Below, piece after piece: positions 1 to 8,824 of a stretch of 64,000 nt of DNA (position 1 is the stretch's first letter; each line of letters begins with the position of its first letter). The position numbers and the translations under genes were made by a program. The stretch covers positions 186,001 to 250,000 of the forward strand of contig JAUYVI010000002.1 in NCBI GenBank assembly GCA_030715195.1. Reading direction: 5' to 3'. The notes below the pieces were generated by a model. That model had not been told where the DNA came from. It was given only the letters and a program-made list of their open reading frames with translations, and did no database searches. The stretch comes from Dongia sedimenti. Its GTDB lineage: Bacteria; Pseudomonadota; Alphaproteobacteria; Dongiales; Dongiaceae.

Positions 1-1
1 C

Positions 2-1771
2 TTGGCCGCGATCGGAATTGTCGGAACGGCCATTCTCTGGATTGCGGCGTTGGGTTCGATTGGCGTCGCCGTCATGCGGACGCGACGCGACGGACCCGGC
101 CGGCTCTGGCTCTGGACTCTGCTGCTCATCGTCACCGGCCTGCTGTCGGCGCAGCTGATCAACGGCAGCAAGTACCTCAGTTTCGTCGCCGACCAGTTGC
201 TGCTCTACGGCCGCACCGACGGCGACATGATGTTCCACGGCGCGATCACCAACGCCTATCGCTACTTCCACTTTCCGAGCACCGGGATCGACGGCCTGAA
301 GCTGCTCCGCTACCACACCGGAATCGATGCGCTGGCGGCAATGATTGCCGCCGGAAGCCGCATCGACGCGGTATTGGCACTGATCGTCGTCAGGGCGCAG
401 ATCCTGTTTCCGCTGACGGTGTTCGCCGCCGCCTGGGCCGGCAGTGTGCTCGGCCGCGCCCTCTTGCCGACCTACGCCTTCCGCCCGCTCGGCCTCACCG
501 TCGCCGCATTGCTTTTGGTGGTCCTGCAGCAGTGCGGCTCGTTCCCCGAACTGGGGGCGGATAACGACCCCTTGCTGCTCAGCGGCAACCTGCTCCTCCT
601 GATCATGCCGACCGTGACGGTCGACCTTCTCAGTCGCCGCAGCGAAGCCTGGGCGTCGCTGGTGCTCGCCGTGATCGCGGTGGCGTTTCTCTGCCTGGCG
701 AAGGTCTCGACCGGGACAATGTGGTGTGCGTTCGCGGGCTACCTGGTGCTTCGGTCGATCGGCCCGAAGCGGGCCGCCTTCTGGATCACCGGCGTTGCCA
801 TGCTCCTGGTCTTCCTGCTGAGCACGCTCCTCACGACCGAGCCCGGCCAGTCCGGTGCGGTCTGGTTCGGGACACCGTTCTTCGTGGAGTACGGCTTCCG
901 CAAGGGCAACTACGACCTGCCGCTTCAACTGCACGCCTATCTGCTGGTGGCCCTGCTGGCGATGCTGGGATTCCGCAAGACTTCCGCCGCGCCGCAGACA
1001 AGATACCTGTTCGAAGCGCTTCTGGTCACCGCGGCGCTTGCCAATCTGGTCGGCCTGGTGTTGCAGATCCCCGGCGCCGACGCGGTGTTCTTCTTTTCCG
1101 CCGTGAGCTGGCTGGTTCTGCCGCTGCTGGTCATGCTGGCCGCGGCGGTTCCGCAGATCGTCCGGCGGTTCGCGCCGCGCGGCCGACGCCTGGCCTGGGG
1201 CGCGGTCGCCGTGGTGCTCGTCGCCGCCACCGTCGATGGAGGTGTCAGGACCGTCAATCGGTTCTATCTGGCCGTCTCGGCCGCGGCGTTGCTGCATACC
1301 GGAGACCTCACTTACTACGCAAGCGACAGGCGCCGCGTCTGGCGCGCCGATGCCCGGCGCGCGCTGGCCGAACACGGTCTCCTCGGTCTCTACCGACTGC
1401 CGCCGCCGACGCCGCTCGCGCTCGGCCTGCAGGACGCACTCGCCGCGGCCAAGCGCGCCGACCCTGCGACCGCGGCTTACATCCCGCCGCAATCCGACTA
1501 CTGGAACCAGGTGCGCGATTGCGACGGACGCAGCCTGTGGCCGATGGCGGCGGCCGGCGTGCCACTGATCGACGGCTATGTCCCGGTGCAGGACGAATGC
1601 CCGCAGGAGTTCGCCCTTACCGGATACGGCACGCCGCCGCCGGTCCGCGTGCCGCTGTCGGATTCCGAGCTTAGCCGCCGCGCGGCCGCCGCGGGATTCC
1701 CGGTCGTGCTGGAGATCGAGAGCTTGAAGGACCGCACCAAGGACCGGCTCGCCGCGCCTTGGCAGCCCTGA
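2..1771 (+). CDS. Polytopic membrane protein, GT-C-like (5' truncated)
   Basis: A large hydrophobic protein with about ten or more membrane segments and a soluble C-terminal tail of about 170 residues. It is a clear paralogue of the protein at 6752-8824. Shared blocks include ADQL..GRTDGD (about residues 63-75 here, 163-175 in the paralogue), FH.PSTGIDG, IPPQSDYW and AGVPLIDGY.PVQ.ECPQ. The paralogue has about 100 more N-terminal residues before the shared block, so the TTG at position 2 is probably not the real start and the gene is cut by the window edge. An acidic DGD in the first large loop followed by many helices resembles GT-C glycosyltransferases. That is inference; I do not recognise a named family. 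It heads a glycan-type cluster. Confidence 0.8.
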   Translation: MAAIGIVGTAILWIAALGSIGVAVMRTRRDGPGRLWLWTLLLIVTGLLSAQLINGSKYLSFVADQLLLYGRTDGDMMFHGAITNAYRYFHFPSTGIDGLKLLRYHTGIDALAAMIAAGSRIDAVLALIVVRAQILFPLTVFAAAWAGSVLGRALLPTYAFRPLGLTVAALLLVVLQQCGSFPELGADNDPLLLSGNLLLLIMPTVTVDLLSRRSEAWASLVLAVIAVAFLCLAKVSTGTMWCAFAGYLVLRSIGPKRAAFWITGVAMLLVFLLSTLLTTEPGQSGAVWFGTPFFVEYGFRKGNYDLPLQLHAYLLVALLAMLGFRKTSAAPQTRYLFEALLVTAALANLVGLVLQIPGADAVFFFSAVSWLVLPLLVMLAAAVPQIVRRFAPRGRRLAWGAVAVVLVAATVDGGVRTVNRFYLAVSAAALLHTGDLTYYASDRRRVWRADARRALAEHGLLGLYRLPPPTPLALGLQDALAAAKRADPATAAYIPPQSDYWNQVRDCDGRSLWPMAAAGVPLIDGYVPVQDECPQEFALTGYGTPPPVRVPLSDSELSRRAAAAGFPVVLEIESLKDRTKDRLAAPWQP

Positions 1772-1849
1772 CGCACCGTTCGGGACCCGCGGCAACGACG
1801 GCCAAGGCGTGCCGGGCGGCGTCGGCCAGCCGACCCTGCTGAACGGCCA

Positions 1850-1877
1850 GGGCCGATTCTGCGGCCAGAATCGGCCC
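1850..1877 (+). terminator. Perfect 11-bp hairpin after the first gene
   Basis: GGGCCGATTCT, a 6-nt loop, then AGAATCGGCCC form a perfect stem 80 nt after the stop of the first gene and about 160 nt before the GT2 start. There is no T-tract, so it may be a weak or Rho-assisted terminator or an RNA-stabilising hairpin. The rest of the 266-nt gap shows a TTGACA at 1936 but no convincing -10 partner. Confidence 0.45.
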
Positions 1878-2037
1878 GGTCGCGGTCCGGGCCGAACCGC
1901 GCCCAGCGCTGTAAACATCGGATTCCGCTCAGGCTTTGACACAATATGCTGTGGATGGCATGGAAGGCACCGAGTAGACTGCGCCCGCTCGATCCGGCGC
2001 GGCGTGTGGCCAGCTAGGCTCTTGAACGGACTGGATA

Positions 2038-3063
2038 ATGGACGAGGTTGCTGTGCTGGACCGGCCTTCCGCCGACACGAAGGCTTATCGGAAGCTCTCG
2101 GTCGTCGTTCCGGTCTACAACGAGGAAAAGAACATCCCGATACTCTGCGAGCGGCTGCTCGCGGCGCTGGATGCGATCGGCACCCCGTTCGAGATCGTCC
2201 TGGTCAATGACGGCAGCAAGGATCGCTCGCGCGAAGCGCTGCGCGCCGCCGCCGAGCGCCGCCAAGAGATCAAGGTCGTCGGACTGAAGCGCAATTCCGG
2301 CCAGACCGCCGCGATGATGTGCGGCATCGACCACGCGTCCGGCGACATCATCATCCCGATCGACGCCGACCTGCAGAACGACCCCGCCGACATCCCGCTG
2401 CTGCTCGCCAAGATCGCCGAGGGCTATGACGTCGCCTCGGGCTGGCGCAAGGACCGCAAGGATGCCGCGATCCGCCGCAACCTGCCGAGCCGGATCGCCA
2501 ACTGGCTGATCTCGGCCGTGTCCGGCGTCCCGCTGCATGATTACGGCTGCACCCTGAAGGCCTATCGCCGCGAGGTGCTGGACGGGGTGCGGCTCTACGG
2601 CGAGATGCATCGCTTCATCCCGATCTACGCCTCTTGGATGGGTGCCAAGGTAATCGAGGTGCCGGTCAACCATTCGCCGCGCGCCCATGGCGCCTCGAAT
2701 TACGGGATGGAGCGCGTCCTGAAGGTCATGCTCGACCTCATTGTGGTGAAGTTCCTCGACCGCTACTGGATGAAGCCGATCTATGTGTTCGGCGGCTTCG
2801 GCTTCCTCTGCCTGATGGTCTCGGGCCTGGCGGGCCTCTGGGCGCTGTGGCTGAAGATCTTCGAGGGCCTGTCGCTGATCCAGACGCCGCTGCCCCTGCT
2901 CGCGGTGATGACCTTCATCACCGGCCTCATGTGCATCCTGATGGGGCTGCTCTCCGAGATGGTGATGCGCACCTATTTCGAATCCCAGGGCAAGACCCCC
3001 TACGCCGTCCGCGAACGCCTGAACTTCGACGAACGCTTCGAGGATCGGAAGGGATATCGCTGA
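2038..3063 (+). CDS. GT2 glycosyltransferase, GtrB/ArnC/DPM1-like
   Basis: A membrane-anchored family 2 glycosyltransferase predicted to move a sugar from a nucleotide donor onto undecaprenyl phosphate at the inner face of the membrane. The GT-A fold starts near residue 21 (VVVPVYNEE), with NDGS at about 57-60 and the metal-binding DAD at 109-111. Two C-terminal membrane segments (about 250-275 and 282-305) are typical of the GtrB/ArnC/dolichol-phosphate-mannose synthase group, and 341 aa is the usual length. The stop overlaps the ATG of the next gene by 1 nt (TGATG), so the two are translationally coupled. With a GtrA-like protein downstream, it looks like the donor-lipid enzyme of a glycan-modification cluster. 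The sugar is unknown. Confidence 0.88.
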   Translation: MDEVAVLDRPSADTKAYRKLSVVVPVYNEEKNIPILCERLLAALDAIGTPFEIVLVNDGSKDRSREALRAAAERRQEIKVVGLKRNSGQTAAMMCGIDHASGDIIIPIDADLQNDPADIPLLLAKIAEGYDVASGWRKDRKDAAIRRNLPSRIANWLISAVSGVPLHDYGCTLKAYRREVLDGVRLYGEMHRFIPIYASWMGAKVIEVPVNHSPRAHGASNYGMERVLKVMLDLIVVKFLDRYWMKPIYVFGGFGFLCLMVSGLAGLWALWLKIFEGLSLIQTPLPLLAVMTFITGLMCILMGLLSEMVMRTYFESQGKTPYAVRERLNFDERFEDRKGYR

Positions 3064-4952
3064 TGTGCGGCCTCGCGGGCTTCGTCGGCAAGGGTGACCG
3101 CGACGACATCCGGCGCATGACCCGCGCGCTCGCGCATCGCGGACCCGACGGCGAAGGTTTCCTGCATGACCCCGACACCGCCGTCCATCTCGGTCATCGC
3201 CGGCTCGCCATCATCGACATCGCCGGCGGGGTGCAGCCGATGTTCAACGAGGACGGCAAGATCGCCGTCATCTACAACGGCGAGATCTTCAATCACATGG
3301 AGCTCCGCGCCGAGTTGATCGCCGCCGGGCGCCGCTTCCGCACCGACCATTCAGACACCGAGGTCCTGGTGCAGGGCTACGAGCAATGGGGCGAGGACCT
3401 GCCGACCCGGTTGAACGGGCAATTCGCCTTCGCCATCTACGACGCGCGGCGCCAGCGGATATTCCTGGCCCGCGACCGGTTCGGCGAGAAGCCGCTCTAC
3501 TACACGCATCAGAACGGCACCTTCGCCTTCGCCAGCGAGGCCAGCGCGCTCGCCGCCCATTCCCGGCTCGGCTTCTCGATCGATGCCCTGGGCTTGCAGA
3601 AGTTCTTCGCCCACGGCTTCACCCCGGGCGAGACGACGATCTACCGCGAATGCCGCAAGCTGGCGGCCGGTCATTCCCTGAGCTTCGATATCGGGCAGGG
3701 GCGGATCGCGACCCGCTGCTACTGGCGCTTCACCCTCGAGCCCGATGACAGCCTCACCGAAGCCGACGCGCCGCGCCTCGCAGAGGAGACGCGCAGCCTG
3801 GTGTTCGAATCGGTGCGCCGGCGGATGCTGAGCGACGTGCCGCTCGGCTTCTTCCTCAGCGGCGGCATCGATTCGACGGCCGTGGTCGCCGGTGCCGCGC
3901 GCCACCGGCCCGGCGCCTCGCTCGACACCTTCACCATCGGCTTCAACGACCCCTCGTTCGACGAATCCGCCTATGCCAAGCGTGCCGCCGCGCATTTCGG
4001 CACGCGGCACCACGCCGAGATGCTCGATTTCGAGACGGCGCGCGCCCTCATCCCCGCGGTGCTGGAACGGCTCGATGAGCCGCTGGGCGATGCCTCGATC
4101 CTGCCGACCTACCTGGTGTCGCGGTTCGCGCGGAAGTCGGTGACCGTCGCCCTCTCCGGCGATGGCGGCGACGAGATGTTCGGCGGCTACGATCCGTTCA
4201 AGGCGCTGCTGCCGGCGCGGCTCTATGCCGCCCTGGTGCCGGGCGGCGTGCATCGCGGCCTTCGGCGCTGCGCCGAACTGCTGCCGATCTCGCGCGGCAA
4301 CATGGCGCTCGACTTCAAGGTGAAGCGATTCCTGCGCGGGCTTTCCTACCCGGCGCCCTACTGGAATCCGGTCTGGCTCTCGCCGGTCGAGCCGCAAGAC
4401 CTGGCGGAGATCGTGAACGGGCCGGTTCGGATCGAAGAGGTCTACAGCGAAGTCCTCGACTGCTGGGAGAGTGCTCCGGCCGGCTCCAGCCTGGTCGACC
4501 GGACCTTGCAGTTCTACACGCGGTTCTACCTGACCGACGACGTGCTGATGAAGGTGGATCGCGCGGCGATGATGAACAGCCTGGAGACCCGGGCGGTCTT
4601 CCTCGACAACGATCTCGTGGACTTCTGCAGGAAGCTCCCCGCGCAATTCAAATACAGCAAGGGCACCGGCAAGATCATGCTGCGCCAGGCGCTGCGCGGC
4701 GCGGTGCCGGACGAAGTGCTCGACCGGCCGAAGAAGGGCTTCGGCGTGCCGATCTCGCGCTGGCTGCGCGAGATCACGCCGCCCAACCTTGACGCGCTGC
4801 CGCAGCTGCGCCCCGGCGCCGCCCGCAAGCTCTGGGCGCGCCACGCCGAAGGCGTGGCCGACGAGCGGCTGGCGCTCTGGTGCTGCCTCAGCCTGCACCA
4901 TCACCTGAAGGCCATGCAAGGCGACGCCCCGGTCATGGCGGTCGCTTCATGA
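3063..4952 (+). CDS. asnB: AsnB-type glutamine amidotransferase / asparagine synthase
   Basis: A class II glutamine amidotransferase fused to an ATP-pyrophosphatase synthetase domain, 629 aa. The ATG at 3063 puts the nucleophilic Cys at position 2 (MCGLAGF), which fixes the start; longer in-frame upstream codons are excluded by this. The N-terminal glutaminase covers about 1-190 with RGPDG and YNGEIFN, and the synthetase has the SGGIDS pyrophosphatase loop near 266-271. Family knowledge: such proteins make asparagine, but copies in polysaccharide clusters often amidate sugar carboxylates or other cell-surface acids. Its start overlaps the GT2 stop and its end overlaps the next methyltransferase by 4 nt, so a glycan-modifying role is more likely than housekeeping asparagine synthesis. 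Confidence 0.88.
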   Translation: MCGLAGFVGKGDRDDIRRMTRALAHRGPDGEGFLHDPDTAVHLGHRRLAIIDIAGGVQPMFNEDGKIAVIYNGEIFNHMELRAELIAAGRRFRTDHSDTEVLVQGYEQWGEDLPTRLNGQFAFAIYDARRQRIFLARDRFGEKPLYYTHQNGTFAFASEASALAAHSRLGFSIDALGLQKFFAHGFTPGETTIYRECRKLAAGHSLSFDIGQGRIATRCYWRFTLEPDDSLTEADAPRLAEETRSLVFESVRRRMLSDVPLGFFLSGGIDSTAVVAGAARHRPGASLDTFTIGFNDPSFDESAYAKRAAAHFGTRHHAEMLDFETARALIPAVLERLDEPLGDASILPTYLVSRFARKSVTVALSGDGGDEMFGGYDPFKALLPARLYAALVPGGVHRGLRRCAELLPISRGNMALDFKVKRFLRGLSYPAPYWNPVWLSPVEPQDLAEIVNGPVRIEEVYSEVLDCWESAPAGSSLVDRTLQFYTRFYLTDDVLMKVDRAAMMNSLETRAVFLDNDLVDFCRKLPAQFKYSKGTGKIMLRQALRGAVPDEVLDRPKKGFGVPISRWLREITPPNLDALPQLRPGAARKLWARHAEGVADERLALWCCLSLHHHLKAMQGDAPVMAVAS

Positions 4953-5926
4953 GTCCCGATGCCGCGACCCTGGTCGATCCGCGGGTGGCCGCGATCCGCC
5001 CGTTCCTGGATCTCCTGCGTTCGCCCGCGCGCGGTACGCCGCTGCGCCTCGACAATGGCGCGCTGGTATCCGAAGGCGGCGAACGCTATCCGATCGAGGA
5101 ATCCGGCGTCGCGCTGTTCGTGGAATCCACGATCTCGGTGGACGCCAAGGTGCAGCAGGCGCATTACGACCGCATCGCCGACGCCTACGTCACCAATCTC
5201 GGCTATCCGCATACCCGCGAGTACACCGCCTATCTCGACCAGGCGCTGCTCACCCAGCTGCCCGCCACCGGTCTCGGCGACATTGCGGAGATCTGCTGCG
5301 GGCGCGGCGAGGCGGTGGAACTGGTGGCCGGCCGGTTCCGGCGCGCGGTCGGCGTCGATATCTCGCTCAACATGCTGAAGGCCGCGCGCAAGGATCACCA
5401 GGATCCCGCCATCGCCTTCCTGCAGGGCGATGCCACGCGACTGCCGCTGGCGGACGGCGCCTTCGACAGCGTCTTCATGCTGGGCGGCATCCACCATGTG
5501 AACGACCGCGCGGCTTTGTTCGGCGAGATCGCCCGCATCCTCAAGCCCGGCGGCCGCTTCTATTTCCGCGAGCCGGTCAGCGACTTCCTGCCCTGGCTGG
5601 CCTTGCGCGCGATCATCTACCGGATCTCGCCGACGCTCGACCACTTGACCGAACGCCCGCTGCGCTATCAGGAAACGGTGCCCTATCTGACCGGCGCCGG
5701 CCTGACGCTGAGCTCCTGGAGGACCTATGGCTTCATCGGATTCTGCCTGTTGATGAACAGCGACGTGCTGATCTTCAACCGCCTGTTCCGCTTCATCCCG
5801 GGCATCCGCGGCATCACCCGGGCCTTCACCCGGCTCGATGACTGGATCACCTCGCGGCGCGGCTGGACGCGGCGCGGGCTGCAGGTGGTCGGCGTGGCCG
5901 AGAAACCCAGAGCGGCCGCGGCATGA
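4949..5926 (+). CDS. SAM-dependent methyltransferase, class I
   Basis: A 325-aa protein starting at the ATG that overlaps the asnB stop (ATGA). The first 60 residues resemble the small Trm112-like domain often found ahead of such methyltransferases (LRLDNGALVS, YPIEESGVALF), though without zinc cysteines. The Rossmann methyltransferase domain follows, with the glycine-rich SAM loop EICCGRGE near 114-121, an acidic VGVDIS, GDATRLPLADGAFD and the HHV post-motif. The C-terminus carries a hydrophobic stretch (GFIGFCLLMN). The overlap with both neighbours says it belongs to the glycan operon. Substrate unknown; a sugar O- or N-methylation is inferred. Confidence 0.82.
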   Translation: MSPDAATLVDPRVAAIRPFLDLLRSPARGTPLRLDNGALVSEGGERYPIEESGVALFVESTISVDAKVQQAHYDRIADAYVTNLGYPHTREYTAYLDQALLTQLPATGLGDIAEICCGRGEAVELVAGRFRRAVGVDISLNMLKAARKDHQDPAIAFLQGDATRLPLADGAFDSVFMLGGIHHVNDRAALFGEIARILKPGGRFYFREPVSDFLPWLALRAIIYRISPTLDHLTERPLRYQETVPYLTGAGLTLSSWRTYGFIGFCLLMNSDVLIFNRLFRFIPGIRGITRAFTRLDDWITSRRGWTRRGLQVVGVAEKPRAAAA

Positions 5927-6735
5927 CCAGGACCGATACCGATCATGCCACCGATCATAGTGGCTCGCCCGACCGCTTCGGCTATGAATGGGCCGAATAC
6001 ACCGAGCTGCGCCCGGTCTACGAGGAACAGTTCAAGCGCTGGACCGCGCTGATCACGCCGGAAGACTGGCGCGGCGCGCGGTTCATCGATGTCGGCTGCG
6101 GCATGGGCCGCAACAGCCATTGGCCGATGACCTATGGCGCAAGCGGCGGCGTTTCCATCGATGTCGACGACCGGTCGCTGTCCTCGGCGCGGCGCACGCT
6201 TGCCGATTGGCCGAGCGTCGAGGTGAAGAAGATGAGCGCCTATGAGATCGCGTTCGACGGCGCCTTCGACATCGCCTTCTCGATCGGCGTGATCCATCAC
6301 CTGGCCGAGCCGCTCAGCGCGCTCAGGCAGATGGCCAAGGCGGTGAAGCCCGGCGGCAAGGTGATGATCTGGGTCTATGGCTACGAGAACAACGAGTGGA
6401 TCGTCCGCTACTTCGATCCGCTGCGGAAGCTGCTGTTCGCCCGCCTCCCGATCGGGGTCACGCATTTCCTGTCGCTGTTCCCCACCGCCCTGCTCTGGCT
6501 GTTGCTGCGGCTCGGCTTCGGCCGGCTCGAGTATTTCAATCTGCTGCGGCGGACGAGTTTCCGTCAGCTTCGCAGTATTGTATTCGACCAGATGCTGCCC
6601 AGGATCGCCAATTACTGGAAGCGCGATGAGGTCGAGCGGCTGCTGCGCGACGCCGGATTGACCGACATTCGCGTCGCTCCGGTCAACGACATGTCCTGGA
6701 CCGCCGTCGGCGTCCGGCCGATCGCACCGCACTGA
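5923..6735 (+). CDS. SAM-dependent methyltransferase, class I (second copy)
   Basis: A 270-aa methyltransferase whose ATG overlaps the previous stop by 4 nt. The SAM loop IDVGCGMGRN lies near 55-64, followed by SIDVDDRSL and the IGVIHHL post-motif. A hydrophobic stretch around 175-205 (VTHFLSLFPTALLWLLL) suggests membrane contact, similar to its neighbour. It is not a duplicate of the upstream methyltransferase; only the family motifs are shared. It ends the tightly coupled four-gene run GT2-AsnB-MT-MT. Likely target: the same lipid-linked sugar or the growing glycan (inference). Confidence 0.82.
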   Translation: MTRTDTDHATDHSGSPDRFGYEWAEYTELRPVYEEQFKRWTALITPEDWRGARFIDVGCGMGRNSHWPMTYGASGGVSIDVDDRSLSSARRTLADWPSVEVKKMSAYEIAFDGAFDIAFSIGVIHHLAEPLSALRQMAKAVKPGGKVMIWVYGYENNEWIVRYFDPLRKLLFARLPIGVTHFLSLFPTALLWLLLRLGFGRLEYFNLLRRTSFRQLRSIVFDQMLPRIANYWKRDEVERLLRDAGLTDIRVAPVNDMSWTAVGVRPIAPH

Positions 6736-6751
6736 TCTCTCGGGGAAAGCA

Positions 6752-8824
6752 ATGGCGCGCGTGAGTCCCGGAACTTCCGAGTTCGTGACGGTGATCGATC
6801 CAGGCACGGAATCCGGGCCGATCTGCCTCCGCCTCGCCTTGGTGGCGGTCATCGTCTCCGTGGTCCAGGCCGCGATCATGGTGACGGTGCGCACCGGGCT
6901 GCCGACGCCGCCGCTCGCTTTCACCGTGGGTCCGGCGATCCTCGCCTGCGCGGTTCTGGGGCCGAGCCTTTGGGCCTTGCGGCGGCCGGACCGCGTGATC
7001 TGGATCGGGCCGCTCGCCATGGCGGTGCTGCTGATCGGCCTGCTGCTGACTGCGTTCGGCCTCGTGCCGATTGCACTGATCATGTTCGCGGCTCTGATGC
7101 TGCTGGGCCGGGGGATCTGGCGGCTGGGGCGTCCGGGCCTCGGCGCCCGGCGGACAGCGCTCTGGCTCCTGCTGCTGCTGGCGCTCGTGGTTGTCACCAC
7201 AGTTCAAGTCGCCGGGATCAAGTACGTCAACTACGTCGCCGATCAACTGATGCTGGCGGGCCGCACCGACGGCGACCTGCTGATGCACGCCGCGATGTCG
7301 AATGCGATCCGCTATTTCCATTTGCCGAGCACCGGGATCGATGGCGTGCATTTCAGCCGCTATCACTTTGGCATCGATCTGCTGGCCGCCGCTCTGTCGC
7401 GCGGCGCCGATCTCGGCGTCCTGCTGGCGATGATCGAGATCAAGGTGCTGGTCCTGTTGCCGCTGCTGCTGTTCGGCGCGGGCTGGGGCGGGCTGGTGAT
7501 CGGCCGCGCCTTGATGCCGGGAACCAGGCTCAGCGCGCTCGCCTTCACCTGCAGCGCGGCCGGCATCGCCTTCCTGCTGCAGGAGACCCCGGTCGGCAAC
7601 CTGGTCACCTACAGCGACCCGCTGCTGCTGAGCGGCGTGCTCATGGTGCTGATCGCGCCGACCGTGGTCTGGGTCCTGGTCGTTCCCGCGAGCGACACGC
7701 CTGCGGTGCGCTGGGCCTGGGCACTGGCCGTGCTCGGCATCGTCCTGATCAGCGCCGGAAAGATCTCGAACGGCTTCGTCTGGGCCGGCTTGGTCGGCTA
7801 TTGGGCGCTGCGCCGCTACCGGCTGGGCGGAAACTTCTGGCTCGTTGCGTTCGCGTGCGGCCTCGCCTTTCTGCCCTGCTATCTGTTGTTCGTCGATGCG
7901 ATGGGCGGCCGCTTCTTCGGTACGCCGTTCTTCGTCGAGTACGGCTTCGCCGCGGGACACTATCTCCTGCCGCTGACCGTCCACTTCCAGGCCCTGGCCG
8001 CGATCGTCTGGCTCGCACTCCAGAAGCAGGAGACCAGCCGCCCGACCCGGCGCTTCCTGCTCGAATCCCTCGCCATCGCGATCTTCGGCGGCGTGCTGCC
8101 GGGGCTGCTGATGGAGATTCCGAACGGCGACGGCTTCTATTTCACCCAGGCGGTCGGCTGGTTCTCGCTGCCGGTGCTGGCGGCGCTGCTGGCCGCACTG
8201 CCCGATCGCCTCGTCGTCGCGCCAGCGGCCCGCCGGAAACTGGTGTGGTCCGGCTTCGCCGCCCTGACGATCGCCGCGATCGTCTTCAGCGCGACGTCCT
8301 TCCCGCTCCGCTTCAACATCTTCATGGCCTACAACGCGCTGCTGCACACCGCCGACCGCAGCTATTACGATGTCGATAAGCGGCGCGCCTGGCGCGAGGA
8401 CGGGCAGCGCGCCTGGGCAACCTACGGTCTCGGCGTCTTCCGGCTTCCGGCGCCGCCGCAGCTCGGGCAGAGCCTCGCCGACGCGCTCGTGGCGTTCAAG
8501 GCCGAGACCGGCAATCAAGGCGCCGCCTTCATCCCGCCGCAGTCTGACTATTGGCCGCTGGTTTCGGATTGCGACGGCAAGGTCACCTATCCGATGTCGG
8601 TCGCCGGCGTGCCGCTGATCGACGGCTACCTGCCCGTGCAAGCGGAATGTCCGCAGCAATTCTCGCTGCGCGGCTACGCGGCCGCCCCGGCGACCCGCGG
8701 CGATCTCAGCGATCAGGAACTCTGCAGCCGGGCCCGGCAAGCCGGCTTCTCCGTCGTCCTGCGCACCGAAAGCGTCAGCGATCGCAGCCGCGACCGCAAG
8801 ATCGCCTGCGCCCCGGCAGAGTGA
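6752..8824 (+). CDS. Polytopic membrane protein, GT-C-like (full length paralogue)
   Basis: A 690-aa integral membrane protein with about 12-14 hydrophobic segments. The ATG at 6752 is preceded by GGGGAAAG at good spacing. It shares collinear blocks with the truncated first gene: ADQL..GRTDGD at about 163-175, FHLPSTGIDG, RYHFGIDLLAA, FGTPFFVEYGF, and a C-terminal soluble region with IPPQSDYW and CPQQF. A conserved acidic pair in the first external loop plus many helices fits a GT-C glycosyltransferase that uses polyprenyl-phosphate sugars, but no named family was recognised. It lies 16 nt after the second methyltransferase and abuts gtrA, so it is the best candidate for the transferase of the cluster. 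Confidence 0.8.
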   Translation: MARVSPGTSEFVTVIDPGTESGPICLRLALVAVIVSVVQAAIMVTVRTGLPTPPLAFTVGPAILACAVLGPSLWALRRPDRVIWIGPLAMAVLLIGLLLTAFGLVPIALIMFAALMLLGRGIWRLGRPGLGARRTALWLLLLLALVVVTTVQVAGIKYVNYVADQLMLAGRTDGDLLMHAAMSNAIRYFHLPSTGIDGVHFSRYHFGIDLLAAALSRGADLGVLLAMIEIKVLVLLPLLLFGAGWGGLVIGRALMPGTRLSALAFTCSAAGIAFLLQETPVGNLVTYSDPLLLSGVLMVLIAPTVVWVLVVPASDTPAVRWAWALAVLGIVLISAGKISNGFVWAGLVGYWALRRYRLGGNFWLVAFACGLAFLPCYLLFVDAMGGRFFGTPFFVEYGFAAGHYLLPLTVHFQALAAIVWLALQKQETSRPTRRFLLESLAIAIFGGVLPGLLMEIPNGDGFYFTQAVGWFSLPVLAALLAALPDRLVVAPAARRKLVWSGFAALTIAAIVFSATSFPLRFNIFMAYNALLHTADRSYYDVDKRRAWREDGQRAWATYGLGVFRLPAPPQLGQSLADALVAFKAETGNQGAAFIPPQSDYWPLVSDCDGKVTYPMSVAGVPLIDGYLPVQAECPQQFSLRGYAAAPATRGDLSDQELCSRARQAGFSVVLRTESVSDRSRDRKIACAPAE

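Noticed and set aside
1936-1964. Possible promoter TTGACA upstream of the GT2 gene
   Set aside because: The -35 is good but nothing close to a -10 hexamer lies at 16-18 nt.
6683-8740. 685-codon minus-strand frame antisense to the membrane protein
   Set aside because: Gln/Asp/Arg/His-rich shadow with no motifs; the plus-strand protein has a ribosome site, membrane helices and a paralogue.
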